53,163 bases of DNA from Candidatus Hebobacterum abditum (lineage in GTDB: Bacteria; Armatimonadota; Hebobacteria; Hebobacterales; Hebobacteraceae), in assembly GCA_029821875.1 (NCBI GenBank), contig JALGXW010000035.1:1-53163 (forward strand). The letters are read 5' to 3'. Of the stretch, positions 32,648-39,619 are shown piece by piece. Both the position numbers and the translations under genes were made by a program. The notes under the pieces were generated by a model. The model worked only from the letters and a program-made list of their open reading frames with translations, had not been told where the DNA came from and did not search any database. The number at the start of each line of letters is the position of its first letter. Within the stretch, counting starts at the first letter, position 1.

Positions 32648-33820
32648 ATGTCGAGCCCACCTTTGCAGAGACGCCAAGTCCGGCGGCCAGCCAGCGAGAG
32701 CGCCGAGTCCGGGGGCAGGCTATCGGCTTGGCGCCAGCGGCGACGCTTCCGTTCGGACAGGCCGCGCCGGGGTCCCGACCAGGTCCAGATTGGCATCACC
32801 GATCGCTGCAACTACCGGTGCCTCATGTGCACGATGCACTCGCCGCTGGTCACCGGGCTTCCGCCGGAGGGCCAGCGCGCCCAGATGAGCTTGGACACCT
32901 TCCGACGGCTCCTGCGCGACCTGAAGGAGCTGAGCGGGAGGGTGGAGATCGCTATCGTCGGAGTCGGCGAGCCGCTGCTCCACCCGGACTGCTTCGAGAT
33001 GGTAGCGGCGGCGAGGGCGATCGGCTTCACGGTGGGCATCGCCACAAACGGCTTTCTCCTGGATGAGGACAAGGCCCGGCGTCTCGCCGAACTCGGCCTC
33101 GAGAAGATCCACCTCAGCATCAACTCCGGCACCGAGGATGTGTACCGAGAGGTCCATCCGAACACTCCCGCTGGAACGCGCCGGCGCATCCTCGACTGCA
33201 TCAAGGAGATGAACGCCCACTGCGACCGCAAGGGCCTACCTAGGCCGCGGCTCGGCCTCGCCACTGTCATCTTCAAGCACACCTACCGCGATCTGATCGC
33301 GCTGGTCGAGTCAGCGGCCGAGGTCGAGGCGACCGATGTCCACCTCATGCCGATGGGAACCACTCCCGAGACCGAAGCGATCGCACTGGACGAGGCCGAG
33401 TGGGAGACGGCCCGGGAGATCATGAAGGAAGCGCACGAGCTTGCCCTTCGGCGCGGCCTCACCACGAATGCGCCCGACCTACTCAGGCTCCAGCAGCCCG
33501 GCCTCTGCCGCGAGGTCCACAGCCGTATCCCCTGCTACGTCGGACACAGCTTCTCTCTCATCTTCGCCGACGGCCGGGTGCGCCTCTGCTGTGGATGCGA
33601 TCTCACCCTTGGCAATCTGAACGAGCATGACTTCCGCGACATCTGGCGCGGGAGAGCCTACACCGACACGAGGCGGCGCGTACTTGCCCTGCCGCGATCG
33701 GGAGAGCCGCCAACTGCCTGCGCCTGTTTCCAGGCCTGTCCGCACTGGCGGGACAACGTCGCCGCCCACCAGCGCCTCTATCCCAACGACCTACCGCCAG
33801 GCTTCCCGGGCGATTCCTAA
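32648..33820 (+). CDS. Radical SAM enzyme with SPASM-like C-terminus
   Basis: A 390-residue radical SAM protein. The 4Fe-4S cluster that binds S-adenosylmethionine is at CNYRCLMC (Cys54, Cys58, Cys61), in the spacing CX3CX2C. The TIM-barrel signals follow: IAIVGVGEPLLHPD, GIATNGFLL and IHLSINSGTEDVYREVHPN. The C-terminal part carries a SPASM-like cysteine set: IPCYVGHSFSLIFADGRVRLCCGCDLTLGNLNEHDFRDIW and CACFQACPHW, likely binding an auxiliary cluster. Start at ATG 32648 with GGGGAGG just upstream. No precursor-peptide gene is visible beside it, so whether it modifies a peptide is open; relatives work on peptides, lipids or nucleosides. Confidence 0.88.
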   Translation: MSSPPLQRRQVRRPASESAESGGRLSAWRQRRRFRSDRPRRGPDQVQIGITDRCNYRCLMCTMHSPLVTGLPPEGQRAQMSLDTFRRLLRDLKELSGRVEIAIVGVGEPLLHPDCFEMVAAARAIGFTVGIATNGFLLDEDKARRLAELGLEKIHLSINSGTEDVYREVHPNTPAGTRRRILDCIKEMNAHCDRKGLPRPRLGLATVIFKHTYRDLIALVESAAEVEATDVHLMPMGTTPETEAIALDEAEWETAREIMKEAHELALRRGLTTNAPDLLRLQQPGLCREVHSRIPCYVGHSFSLIFADGRVRLCCGCDLTLGNLNEHDFRDIWRGRAYTDTRRRVLALPRSGEPPTACACFQACPHWRDNVAAHQRLYPNDLPPGFPGDS

Positions 33821-33832
33821 CAGCGAAAGACA

Positions 33833-33858
33833 ACGTCCGGCAGGCGTCTGCCGGACGT
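33833..33858. terminator. Bidirectional terminator hairpin
   Basis: A perfect 11-bp inverted repeat, ACGTCCGGCAG and its complement, with a GCGT loop, between the convergent radical SAM and aldo/keto reductase genes. T-rich flanks occur on both strands (plus: gtcattcttcc; minus: tgtctttcg). Confidence 0.8.
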
Positions 33859-33890
33859 GTCATTCTTCCGTGGTACTTCTCCGCTTCGAG

Positions 33891-35093
33891 CTAGGCCAGC
33901 CGCTGGTGCAGATCGAGCATTCGGTCGCGGACCCGCACGCCCCAGGGGCAGACGACCCGGCAGGACGCGCAGTCCGCGCAGGCGGAGGCGGAGGCGCGAG
34001 CAGGCAGCGCGCGGTAGAGTGCCGCTCCGCGAGCGCGATCGCCGTAGCCGTCGTGGTAGAGCCGGTAGCGCATGACATCGGCGACGCGCACGCCGCGGGC
34101 GCACTGCCCCGTGCAGGCGCCGCACATGCGGCAGAGGCCGAGCGACGCAGTGGAAACGGCCTCCTCGAACTCCTGCTGCGCCGATTCCTCGATCTCGCCC
34201 CCGGCGGCGGCCACCGCCTCTTGGACCTCGTCGTGGGTAGGCATGTTCACGATGAGAGTGGCAACGTTCTCGTCCTTGATCACCCACTGGATGGCCTGCT
34301 GGTAGGGGTTGCCGCTCAGGCTCGCGAACGCCTCCGTGCCCTTGCCCTCGTGGACTGGTGCCAGGCCCTTCATTGCCACCACGCCGATGCCGGCCTCCCG
34401 CAGCTTGCGGATCGCGGGCTTCATCTGGTCGCCGTTGAGCGCGCTGTAGACCAGCAGGATCTCATCATAGCGCCCGCTCTCGATGACCGCCTCGACGACC
34501 TCCACCTGGTTCTCGTGCGTGCTGATCCCGTTGACCTTCACCTTGCCCGCGTCGCGCATCCGCTGGAAGGCTTCCCAGGCCGCGTCGTTGGCAACGCCCT
34601 CCGCGGTCTCCACGGCGTGGAGCTGGATGATGTCCACGTAGTCCATGTCGAGGCGCTCGAGGCTGGCCTCCAGCGCGGCGACGTAATCCTCCGCCGTCTC
34701 CTTCCCCCACGGCCCCCACTTGGTGGCCACGACGGCTTCCTCCCGGCGGCCCTTAAGGGCCTTGCCGAGGGTGATCTCGCTCTTGCCATCCTGATAGCCT
34801 TCGGCCGTGTCGAAGTAGTTGATGCCCAGGTCGAGGGCGCGGCGGCCCACTGCCGCGTCTTTGATCCCACCGGCTCCCAATCCCAGGGGAAACACCTCGA
34901 GTCCCGTGCGCCCCAGCGTGCGGGGGCCGGTAGCACAGGACCTCCGCTCACAGGTCGGCGCCTCCTCGGCGCGGGCTGTGCGCAGGCCGGCGGCCGTGCC
35001 GACGCCTGCGGCCGCGCCGGCCACCGCCGTCACCGCGGCACTTCGAAGGAACTCTCGTCTCGTAACGCCCGACTTGCTTTCACGTCTCTGCAT
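33891..35093 (-). CDS. Tat-exported aldo/keto reductase with 4Fe-4S ferredoxin tail
   Basis: A 400-residue protein with a Tat signal (TRREFLRSAAVTAVAGAAAG), an aldo/keto reductase barrel and a C-terminal ferredoxin domain. The catalytic tetrad is intact: Asp95 and Tyr100 in FDTAEGYQDG, Lys125 in VATKWG and His159 in IQLHAV. The ferredoxin part has two cluster motifs, CRMCGACTGQC and CADCASCRVVCPWG, at about residues 320-385. Aldo/keto reductases normally use NADPH, and a periplasmic iron-sulfur form may instead receive electrons from a membrane chain; this is inference. Start ATG 35093. Downstream it faces a strong hairpin at 33833-33858. Confidence 0.9.
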   Translation of the reverse strand: MQRRESKSGVTRREFLRSAAVTAVAGAAAGVGTAAGLRTARAEEAPTCERRSCATGPRTLGRTGLEVFPLGLGAGGIKDAAVGRRALDLGINYFDTAEGYQDGKSEITLGKALKGRREEAVVATKWGPWGKETAEDYVAALEASLERLDMDYVDIIQLHAVETAEGVANDAAWEAFQRMRDAGKVKVNGISTHENQVEVVEAVIESGRYDEILLVYSALNGDQMKPAIRKLREAGIGVVAMKGLAPVHEGKGTEAFASLSGNPYQQAIQWVIKDENVATLIVNMPTHDEVQEAVAAAGGEIEESAQQEFEEAVSTASLGLCRMCGACTGQCARGVRVADVMRYRLYHDGYGDRARGAALYRALPARASASACADCASCRVVCPWGVRVRDRMLDLHQRLA

Positions 35094-35509
35094 ATCTGAT
35101 CTCCCATAGGAAACTCAGCCTGGTCACCCGCGGGCACAACGAGGGGAAGGCTACCACAGGGGCGAGCATCGGCGCAAGGCGTGGCGTCGCATGGTCTGCG
35201 GTTCTTGTCCGCGCAATCTGCGACAGGGGGGATTCGCAGCAGCGACACAACATGCCCGGCAGATGCCTTTCGGGCGGAATCGCTCATGGGGGGGACGACC
35301 AGCGGTTCGTCCCCCACACCCCCCTCACTCGCTTTCATGGTTTCTGGCGAATAGTGGAGACGTGCGCTGTGCGGTCCGAGGAACGTGCGAGCCGCAGGGC
35401 GGCCGTGAGAGGTGATCCTTCTGCGCGCACAGCGACAGATGAACCCGCGGCCACGGAGGCGGGAAGAGGGCCGCGGGATGTGCCGGCCGGTGGCACGCAT
35501 CAGCGACTA
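35094..35509. other. Intergenic region containing a repeat shared with 36833-36914
   Basis: A 416-bp gap with no supported gene. From about 35423 to its end it matches the flank of the next paralogue (36833-36924): both contain GCGCGCA...CGACAGAT (or TGACAGAT), GCGGCC, GGGAAG, and CCGCGGGATG before the stop codon of the secreted-protein gene. The first 300 bp are unremarkable. Confidence 0.55.
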
Positions 35510-36322
35510 TCAGAAATCGATCCAGGCGAGCTCCTCGGGCGTGCCGATCACGAAGCGGAGACTCGTGCCGTAGCCGGGCGAGCTGACTCCTGATGTCAAG
35601 TCTCCATCCGGCCCGCGACTCGGGTTCGACGGCAGCCGACCCTCGACGATCTGGATCGAACCGGGCTCGGAGAGGCTGGGATCGGACATCGCCCCGGCGA
35701 GAGCATATCTTGCGGCCCACTCACGGTCGGGACTCCCGCGTGAGGCAGCGTCGCTGGCATAGTCCGAGGCACTCGACTTCCCGTCGAGGATCAAGTTCCG
35801 CCACTCGCCCAGATAGTGGACAACACCCCTCATCTCCAGTGGCGCATGGATATCGTCTCGCCGAATCGCGAAGATGATTTTCAGATCGCGCGAAGTGTGC
35901 TCCCGCTGGAGCATCGCAGCGACGCCAGCGGCGACCGAGTCCTGATCCACTAGAATCCGCCGCCAGAGGGCCTCGTCCCAGGCCGCCTCCCATCCAGAGA
36001 TGGCGCCCACGAATTCCGGGACAAGCACCATCGCGAAATGGAGCTGCCCGTCACCGCAGGCGGCGCCATCTACGTTCTGATGGACCCAGCCGCCGACACT
36101 GTCGATGGTGAGCAGGTTCTCCTCAGCCGCCGCGGCGTTGATTCCGGTGTTCACCCATCCCTGGAACTGCGCCGCGGTAGGCTGCCAGAGCGGATCGCCA
36201 GCGGATATGACGATCTCATCCTTCCCAGCCGTATCGGCCTGATGGCCGACGACACCCGCTGGCGCTTCAGCTACTAGAGGCGTGCCCAGCACCATAGCAA
36301 GCACCAGTATGCACCTCTTCAC
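35510..36322 (-). CDS. Secreted protein, tandem paralogue A (unrecognised family)
   Basis: First of three tandem paralogues. GTG at 36322 has GGAGGG 5 nt upstream (the TTGCG spacer is identical in the paralogues), giving 270 residues with a signal peptide VKRCILVLAMVLGTPLVAEA. Conserved across the three: GDPLWQPTAAQFQGWVN.GI.AAAAE near the mature N-terminus; GAACGDGQLHFAMVLVPEFVGAISGWEAA; VVHYLGEWRNLIL; and the C-terminal TSLRFVIGTPEELAWIDF. Two Cys may form a disulfide in only some copies. It overlaps the stop of the small membrane gene at 36319-36582 by 4 bp. I do not recognise the family; the mature protein is probably periplasmic or extracellular. Confidence 0.8.
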   Translation of the reverse strand: MKRCILVLAMVLGTPLVAEAPAGVVGHQADTAGKDEIVISAGDPLWQPTAAQFQGWVNTGINAAAAEENLLTIDSVGGWVHQNVDGAACGDGQLHFAMVLVPEFVGAISGWEAAWDEALWRRILVDQDSVAAGVAAMLQREHTSRDLKIIFAIRRDDIHAPLEMRGVVHYLGEWRNLILDGKSSASDYASDAASRGSPDREWAARYALAGAMSDPSLSEPGSIQIVEGRLPSNPSRGPDGDLTSGVSSPGYGTSLRFVIGTPEELAWIDF

Positions 36323-36582
36323 CGCAACCCTCCTGTCATGTGGATTGCATCCCATTGGTGGCCGATGATCCCCGGCCAGAAGGCCTCCGCGATGAAGATG
36401 AGGACGATGGCGAGGGCCCACTGAATGCCGAAAGCGACATAGGGGTCCTTGACGTACTGGCCACGGTGTTCGAGCGACGACGCAAGGGATCCGATCGCGA
36501 ATGGCAGGGCAGAGGCACCAGCGACGATGCCGATGCAGATCGACGATCCCGGTATCCGAGTCGCCCCGGGCTGCATTGCCAT
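36319..36582 (-). CDS. Small two-helix membrane protein coupled to paralogue A
   Basis: An 87-residue protein, start ATG 36582 with AGGGGG 8 nt upstream. Two hydrophobic stretches, SICIGIVAGASALPFAIGSL and ALAIVLIFIAEAFWPGII, flank a loop. The end LRGGL/TGA overlaps the GTG of paralogue A by 4 bp (GTGA), so the two genes are translationally coupled. Neither of the other two paralogues has such a partner. No family recognised. Confidence 0.7.
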   Translation of the reverse strand: MAMQPGATRIPGSSICIGIVAGASALPFAIGSLASSLEHRGQYVKDPYVAFGIQWALAIVLIFIAEAFWPGIIGHQWDAIHMTGGLR

Positions 36583-36614
36583 CCGAGCGCCCCCTCTTCC
36601 TCAAGTGTTGCAGT

Positions 36615-36643
36615 ATTGTAGCCACCAGCGAAGCAGGAAGCAA
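36615..36643 (-). promoter_or_regulatory. Promoter of the paralogue A operon
   Basis: Minus strand: -35 TTGCTT at 36643-36638, a 17-nt spacer (CCTGCTTCGCTGGTGGC), and -10 TACAAT at 36620-36615. Spacer and box positions match the promoters at 37815 and 38789. Confidence 0.7.
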
Positions 36644-36785
36644 GCCGCCAGGGGCGGCCGAGGTCCCTGCCTGAGGGGCCCCGGGTGTCGAGTGAGGGCG
36701 TAAATGGCCGTATCGCGCGGCGAAAAGCGTGGGCTTTGCGCGCTATCTGACCGTGGGCGCAGCGGGAAGTGGTTTATGTGCGCGC

Positions 36786-36849
36786 TATCTGTCACTGCGT
36801 TTGCGCGCAGCCTGGGGAAGTGGTTCTTCGACGCGCGCAGTGACAGATA
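36786..36849. repeat. 14-bp inverted repeat downstream of paralogue B
   Basis: TATCTGTCACTGCG at 36786-36799 and its exact complement at 36836-36849, separated by 36 nt containing GGGAAGTGGTT. It lies between the stop of paralogue B and the promoter of the paralogue A operon; a terminator or structured RNA is possible. A degenerate direct repeat of the left arm region (gcgcgctatctga) begins at about 36737. The remaining bases of 36583-36914 hold the promoter at 36615-36643 and a GCCGCCAGGGGCGGCC repeat copy. Confidence 0.55.
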
Positions 36850-36914
36850 AACCGGCGGCCCTCGAGGGGGAAGGACCGCGGGATGCGCCGGGCGACAGGG
36901 GTGGCCGGCGGTCA

Positions 36915-37715
36915 TCAGAAGTCGAGCCAGGCGAATTCCTCTGGTGTACCCACCACAAAGCGGAAGGTTGTCCCCTGCGCTGGCGGCTCGACCTGGGAGA
37001 TGAGCGCCTCATAGGGCCCGCGCCCCGGATTTGCAGGCAACCGAGCCTCGATGATCTGGATGGAACCGGGATCCGAGAGCGCCGGGCTATACATCGCCCA
37101 GGCGAGGGCGAACTTCCCGGCCCATTCCCTGCTCGGGTTGCCGTTGGATGGAACATCGCTCGCATAGTCCCAAGCGCTTCCCCTCGGAGATAGGATCAGG
37201 TTCCGCCACTCACCGAGATAGTAGACCGCGCCGTTCATCCCGACGGGCGCCCAGACAGCCGGCCTGCGGACACCCAGGATGACCATAATGTCTCGAGCCC
37301 TATAGGGCTGATAGAGGTGCTCTGCGATCTCAGCCGTGCCGCCATCGGGATCTCTGATGATCCTGTCCCGCATCGTCGGATACCGGGCGGCCTCCCATCC
37401 GGAGACAGCTCCCACGAGCTCAGGCGTGAGGACTATCGCAAAATGCAGGCGACCAACAGCACACGGGATGCCGTCGGTGCTGTAGAAGGACCATCCGTCC
37501 ACACTGGCGGCGGCATGAAGGTCGATCTCCGAGGCAGCCGCACTGACGCCCATGCCGACCCACCGCTGATACTGCGGCGCGGTGGGATACCACAGAGGAT
37601 GACCCTCGTCAACCGCGATGAGCTGGCTCCCTCCCATGCCATACTGCTCACCGATCACGGCGCCCTCCGCTGAGATGACGAGAGCGAGCAGCACCACACA
37701 CAAGAACCACTTCAC
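36915..37715 (-). CDS. Secreted protein, tandem paralogue B
   Basis: Second paralogue, 266 residues. GTG 37715 is preceded by GGAGGG at the same spacing as in A. Signal peptide: VKWFLCVVLLALVISAEGA. Shared blocks: GHPLWYPTAPQYQRWVGMGVSAAASE, GIPCAVGRLHFAIVLTPELVGAVSGWEAARY, VYYLGEWRNLIL and the terminal TTFRFVVGTPEEFAWLDF. It has its own promoter at 37815-37843 and lies 168 bp from paralogue C. The three proteins are divergent enough that selection, not recent copying, shapes them, but their order and spacing show tandem duplication. Confidence 0.8.
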   Translation of the reverse strand: MKWFLCVVLLALVISAEGAVIGEQYGMGGSQLIAVDEGHPLWYPTAPQYQRWVGMGVSAAASEIDLHAAASVDGWSFYSTDGIPCAVGRLHFAIVLTPELVGAVSGWEAARYPTMRDRIIRDPDGGTAEIAEHLYQPYRARDIMVILGVRRPAVWAPVGMNGAVYYLGEWRNLILSPRGSAWDYASDVPSNGNPSREWAGKFALAWAMYSPALSDPGSIQIIEARLPANPGRGPYEALISQVEPPAQGTTFRFVVGTPEEFAWLDF

Positions 37716-37814
37716 CGCAACCCTCCTGTCGTCATGGATTGCGTCCCCTAGATCAGGTCAGGTTCCGTCCCATGTGACCTGGGATGTCTTCACCCGAGCG
37801 CCCCTTCTTCCCTT

Positions 37815-37843
37815 ATTGTAGCCACCAACGGAGCAGGCGGCAA
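37815..37843 (-). promoter_or_regulatory. Promoter of paralogue B
   Basis: Minus strand: -35 TTGCCG at 37843-37838, 17-nt spacer (CCTGCTCCGTTGGTGGC), -10 TACAAT at 37820-37815. Confidence 0.7.
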
Positions 37844-37883
37844 GTGGCTGTGTCCGCCTCGGGGATCGGTCTCATGCCGCGGA

Positions 37884-38693
37884 TCAGAAGTCGATCCAGG
37901 CGAGCTCTTCGGGCTTGCCGATGACGAAGCGGAAGGTCGTGCCAGCGGGCGGGATCGGTACCTCTGATGTCAACGCCTCATCCGGGCCGCGAGTGGGATT
38001 GGACGGCAGGTGGCCTTCGACGATCTGGACAGAACCGAGGTCGGCAAGGCCTGGGCTATACATCGCCCAGGCGAGGGCCAAGCTCTCTGCCCAGTCGCTG
38101 GTTGGATTGCCCTCCAGGGGCTCAGCATCACTGTAGCTCCACGCGCTCAGTCCACGGCCGAGGACCACGTCCCTCCACTCCCCTTGGTAGTAGACAGCGG
38201 CGCTGACATCTAGGGGCGCGGAGACATCGCTTCGCCGGATAGCGAGTATGATGGTCACATCGGCGGGCCTATGAAGCTGATAGAGAATCTGGCCGATCTG
38301 CGCGGCGACCGCATCCTGATCGGCGAGGATGCTCGTCCATATCGCTTCCTCCCAGGCCACGCCCCAGCCCGACACGTTCCCGAGAAGCTCGGGAGTGATC
38401 ACCAGCGCATGGTGGAGCAGTCCCGCACCACAGGGAATGCCGGGGATACTCTCAGATCCCCAGCGGCTGACTCCGCTGATGCTGTACAGCTCCTGCTCGG
38501 CCGCCGCCGCGCCGATGCCGGCGTTCACCCATCCCTGGAACTGCGCCGCTGTCGGCTGCCAGAGGGGGTCGCCCTCTTGGAATTGGATATTGTGCTCTCC
38601 ATCGGCGTTGTACGTCTGCCCGATGGCATCCTGACCATCAGAGGCACTACAGATCGCCGCCGCCAGGACAATGACCAGCAACCATCTCTTCAC
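37884..38693 (-). CDS. Secreted protein, tandem paralogue C
   Basis: Third paralogue, 269 residues. Start GTG 38693 with GGAGGG 5 nt upstream; open frame further up is not coding. Signal peptide: VKRWLLVIVLAAAICSASDGQ. Shared blocks: GDPLWQPTAAQFQGWVNAGIGAAAAE (nearly identical to A), GIPCGAGLLHHALVITPELLGNVSGW, VYYQGEWRDVVL and TTFRFVIGKPEELAWIDF. It is transcribed from its own promoter (38789-38817). It diverges from the iron operon, whose promoter begins about 160 bp away. Confidence 0.8.
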   Translation of the reverse strand: MKRWLLVIVLAAAICSASDGQDAIGQTYNADGEHNIQFQEGDPLWQPTAAQFQGWVNAGIGAAAAEQELYSISGVSRWGSESIPGIPCGAGLLHHALVITPELLGNVSGWGVAWEEAIWTSILADQDAVAAQIGQILYQLHRPADVTIILAIRRSDVSAPLDVSAAVYYQGEWRDVVLGRGLSAWSYSDAEPLEGNPTSDWAESLALAWAMYSPGLADLGSVQIVEGHLPSNPTRGPDEALTSEVPIPPAGTTFRFVIGKPEELAWIDF

Positions 38694-38788
38694 CGCGACC
38701 CTCCCATCAGAAGATGCACGCCCCCTGTTCCACCGCGGCCAGGCCCGCAGGCGTGGCCGCGGAGAACATCCGGTGTTCGTCTCATTAT

Positions 38789-38817
38789 ACTGTAGCCGCC
38801 TGTGGAGCAGGAGGCAA
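38789..38817 (-). promoter_or_regulatory. Promoter of paralogue C
   Basis: Minus strand: -35 TTGCCT at 38817-38812, 17-nt spacer (CCTGCTCCACAGGCGGC), -10 TACAGT at 38794-38789, overlapped by a TATAAT five bases further downstream. Confidence 0.65.
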
Positions 38818-38854
38818 TCTCCAGCCAAACGGGTCCCCGTGGCCCCTTCGGGGG

Positions 38855-38882
38855 TTGTAGTTGTGCAAGGTTGTGGTATAAT
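38855..38882 (+). promoter_or_regulatory. Promoter of the iron-transport operon
   Basis: -35 TTGTAG at 38855-38860, 16-nt spacer, extended -10 TGTGG then TATAAT at 38877-38882. Transcription should begin near 38889, just before the DtxR-like operator. Confidence 0.75.
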
Positions 38883-38894
38883 GCGAGTAGAATT

Positions 38895-38931
38895 TTAGGC
38901 GAGGCTAAGATTGACGTCATGGCTTGCCTAA
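38895..38931 (+). promoter_or_regulatory. DtxR/IdeR-like operator
   Basis: TTAGGCGAGGCTAA at 38895-38908, resembling the TTAGG-type half-sites of iron-dependent repressors, and an inverted GCCTAA at 38926-38931 that pairs with the first TTAGGC. It starts about 6 nt after the predicted transcription start and 50 nt before the regulator's ATG, so binding would block its own operon. Confidence 0.6.
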
Positions 38932-38944
38932 AGGGTGGCCGAAC

Positions 38945-39619
38945 ATGGCACAGACAGGGACGCTGACGCATGCGGTCGAGGAGTACCTGGAGGCGATTCA
39001 CCGGTTCGCCTCGGCCCGTGAGGGGCCGACCACGACGGGGCTGGCCGAGCACCTCGACGTGACGCCCGCCTCCGTCACGGGAATGCTGAAGCGCCTCGCC
39101 GACCTCGGGCTCATCGCCTATCAGCGGTACGGCCGCATCAGGCTCACCCCGGCCGGCGACCGACTCGCCCACGCCATCGTCCGCCGGCATCGGCTGGCCG
39201 AGAGGCTGCTCGCCGATGTGCTCGAGGTCCCGCTCGACCAGGTGCACGACGAGGCCTGCCGGCTGGAGCACGCCCTCTCTCCCGATGTCGCCGGCCGCAT
39301 CGCCGACAAGCTCGGCGACCCCGAGCTGTGCCCCCACGGCCACCCGATCGACGCGCAGGCCGACGACCGGACGATGAGCCTGCTCGACGCGCCGAAGTCC
39401 CGGGCGCTGGTGGTCGTCAGGCTCGAGAACGAATCGCCGGAGGTAGTGCGTTACCTCGCCGACCAGAAGCTGCTGCCGAAGGCCCGTCTGAAGGTGAGGG
39501 CCCGCGAGCCCGTTGGCGGCGGCGTGGTGGTGGAGGTGGACGGGGAGAGACACACCATCGGCCGTGAGCTGGCGGCCACCATTCGAGTCACGCGCCCGCG
39601 AAGGACGAGCCGAACGTGA
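38945..39619 (+). CDS. DtxR-family iron-dependent regulator with FeoA domain
   Basis: A 224-residue metal-dependent repressor. Winged helix-turn-helix: AVEEYLEAIHRFASAREGPTTTGLAEHLDVTPASVTGMLKRLADLGLIAY (residues 8-57). Dimerisation/metal-binding region: RRHRLAERLLADVLEVPLDQVHDEACRLEHALSPDV and LCPHGHPID. A FeoA/SH3-like C-terminal domain follows (about residues 150-215: SRALVVVRLENESPEVVRYLADQKLLPKARLKV). ATG 38945 (MAQTGTLTHAV) is preferred over the TTG at 38924 because AGGGTGG lies upstream and the family begins here. It overlaps feoB by 4 bp. With the operator at 38895-38931 it probably represses this operon when iron is sufficient. Confidence 0.9.
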   Translation: MAQTGTLTHAVEEYLEAIHRFASAREGPTTTGLAEHLDVTPASVTGMLKRLADLGLIAYQRYGRIRLTPAGDRLAHAIVRRHRLAERLLADVLEVPLDQVHDEACRLEHALSPDVAGRIADKLGDPELCPHGHPIDAQADDRTMSLLDAPKSRALVVVRLENESPEVVRYLADQKLLPKARLKVRAREPVGGGVVVEVDGERHTIGRELAATIRVTRPRRTSRT

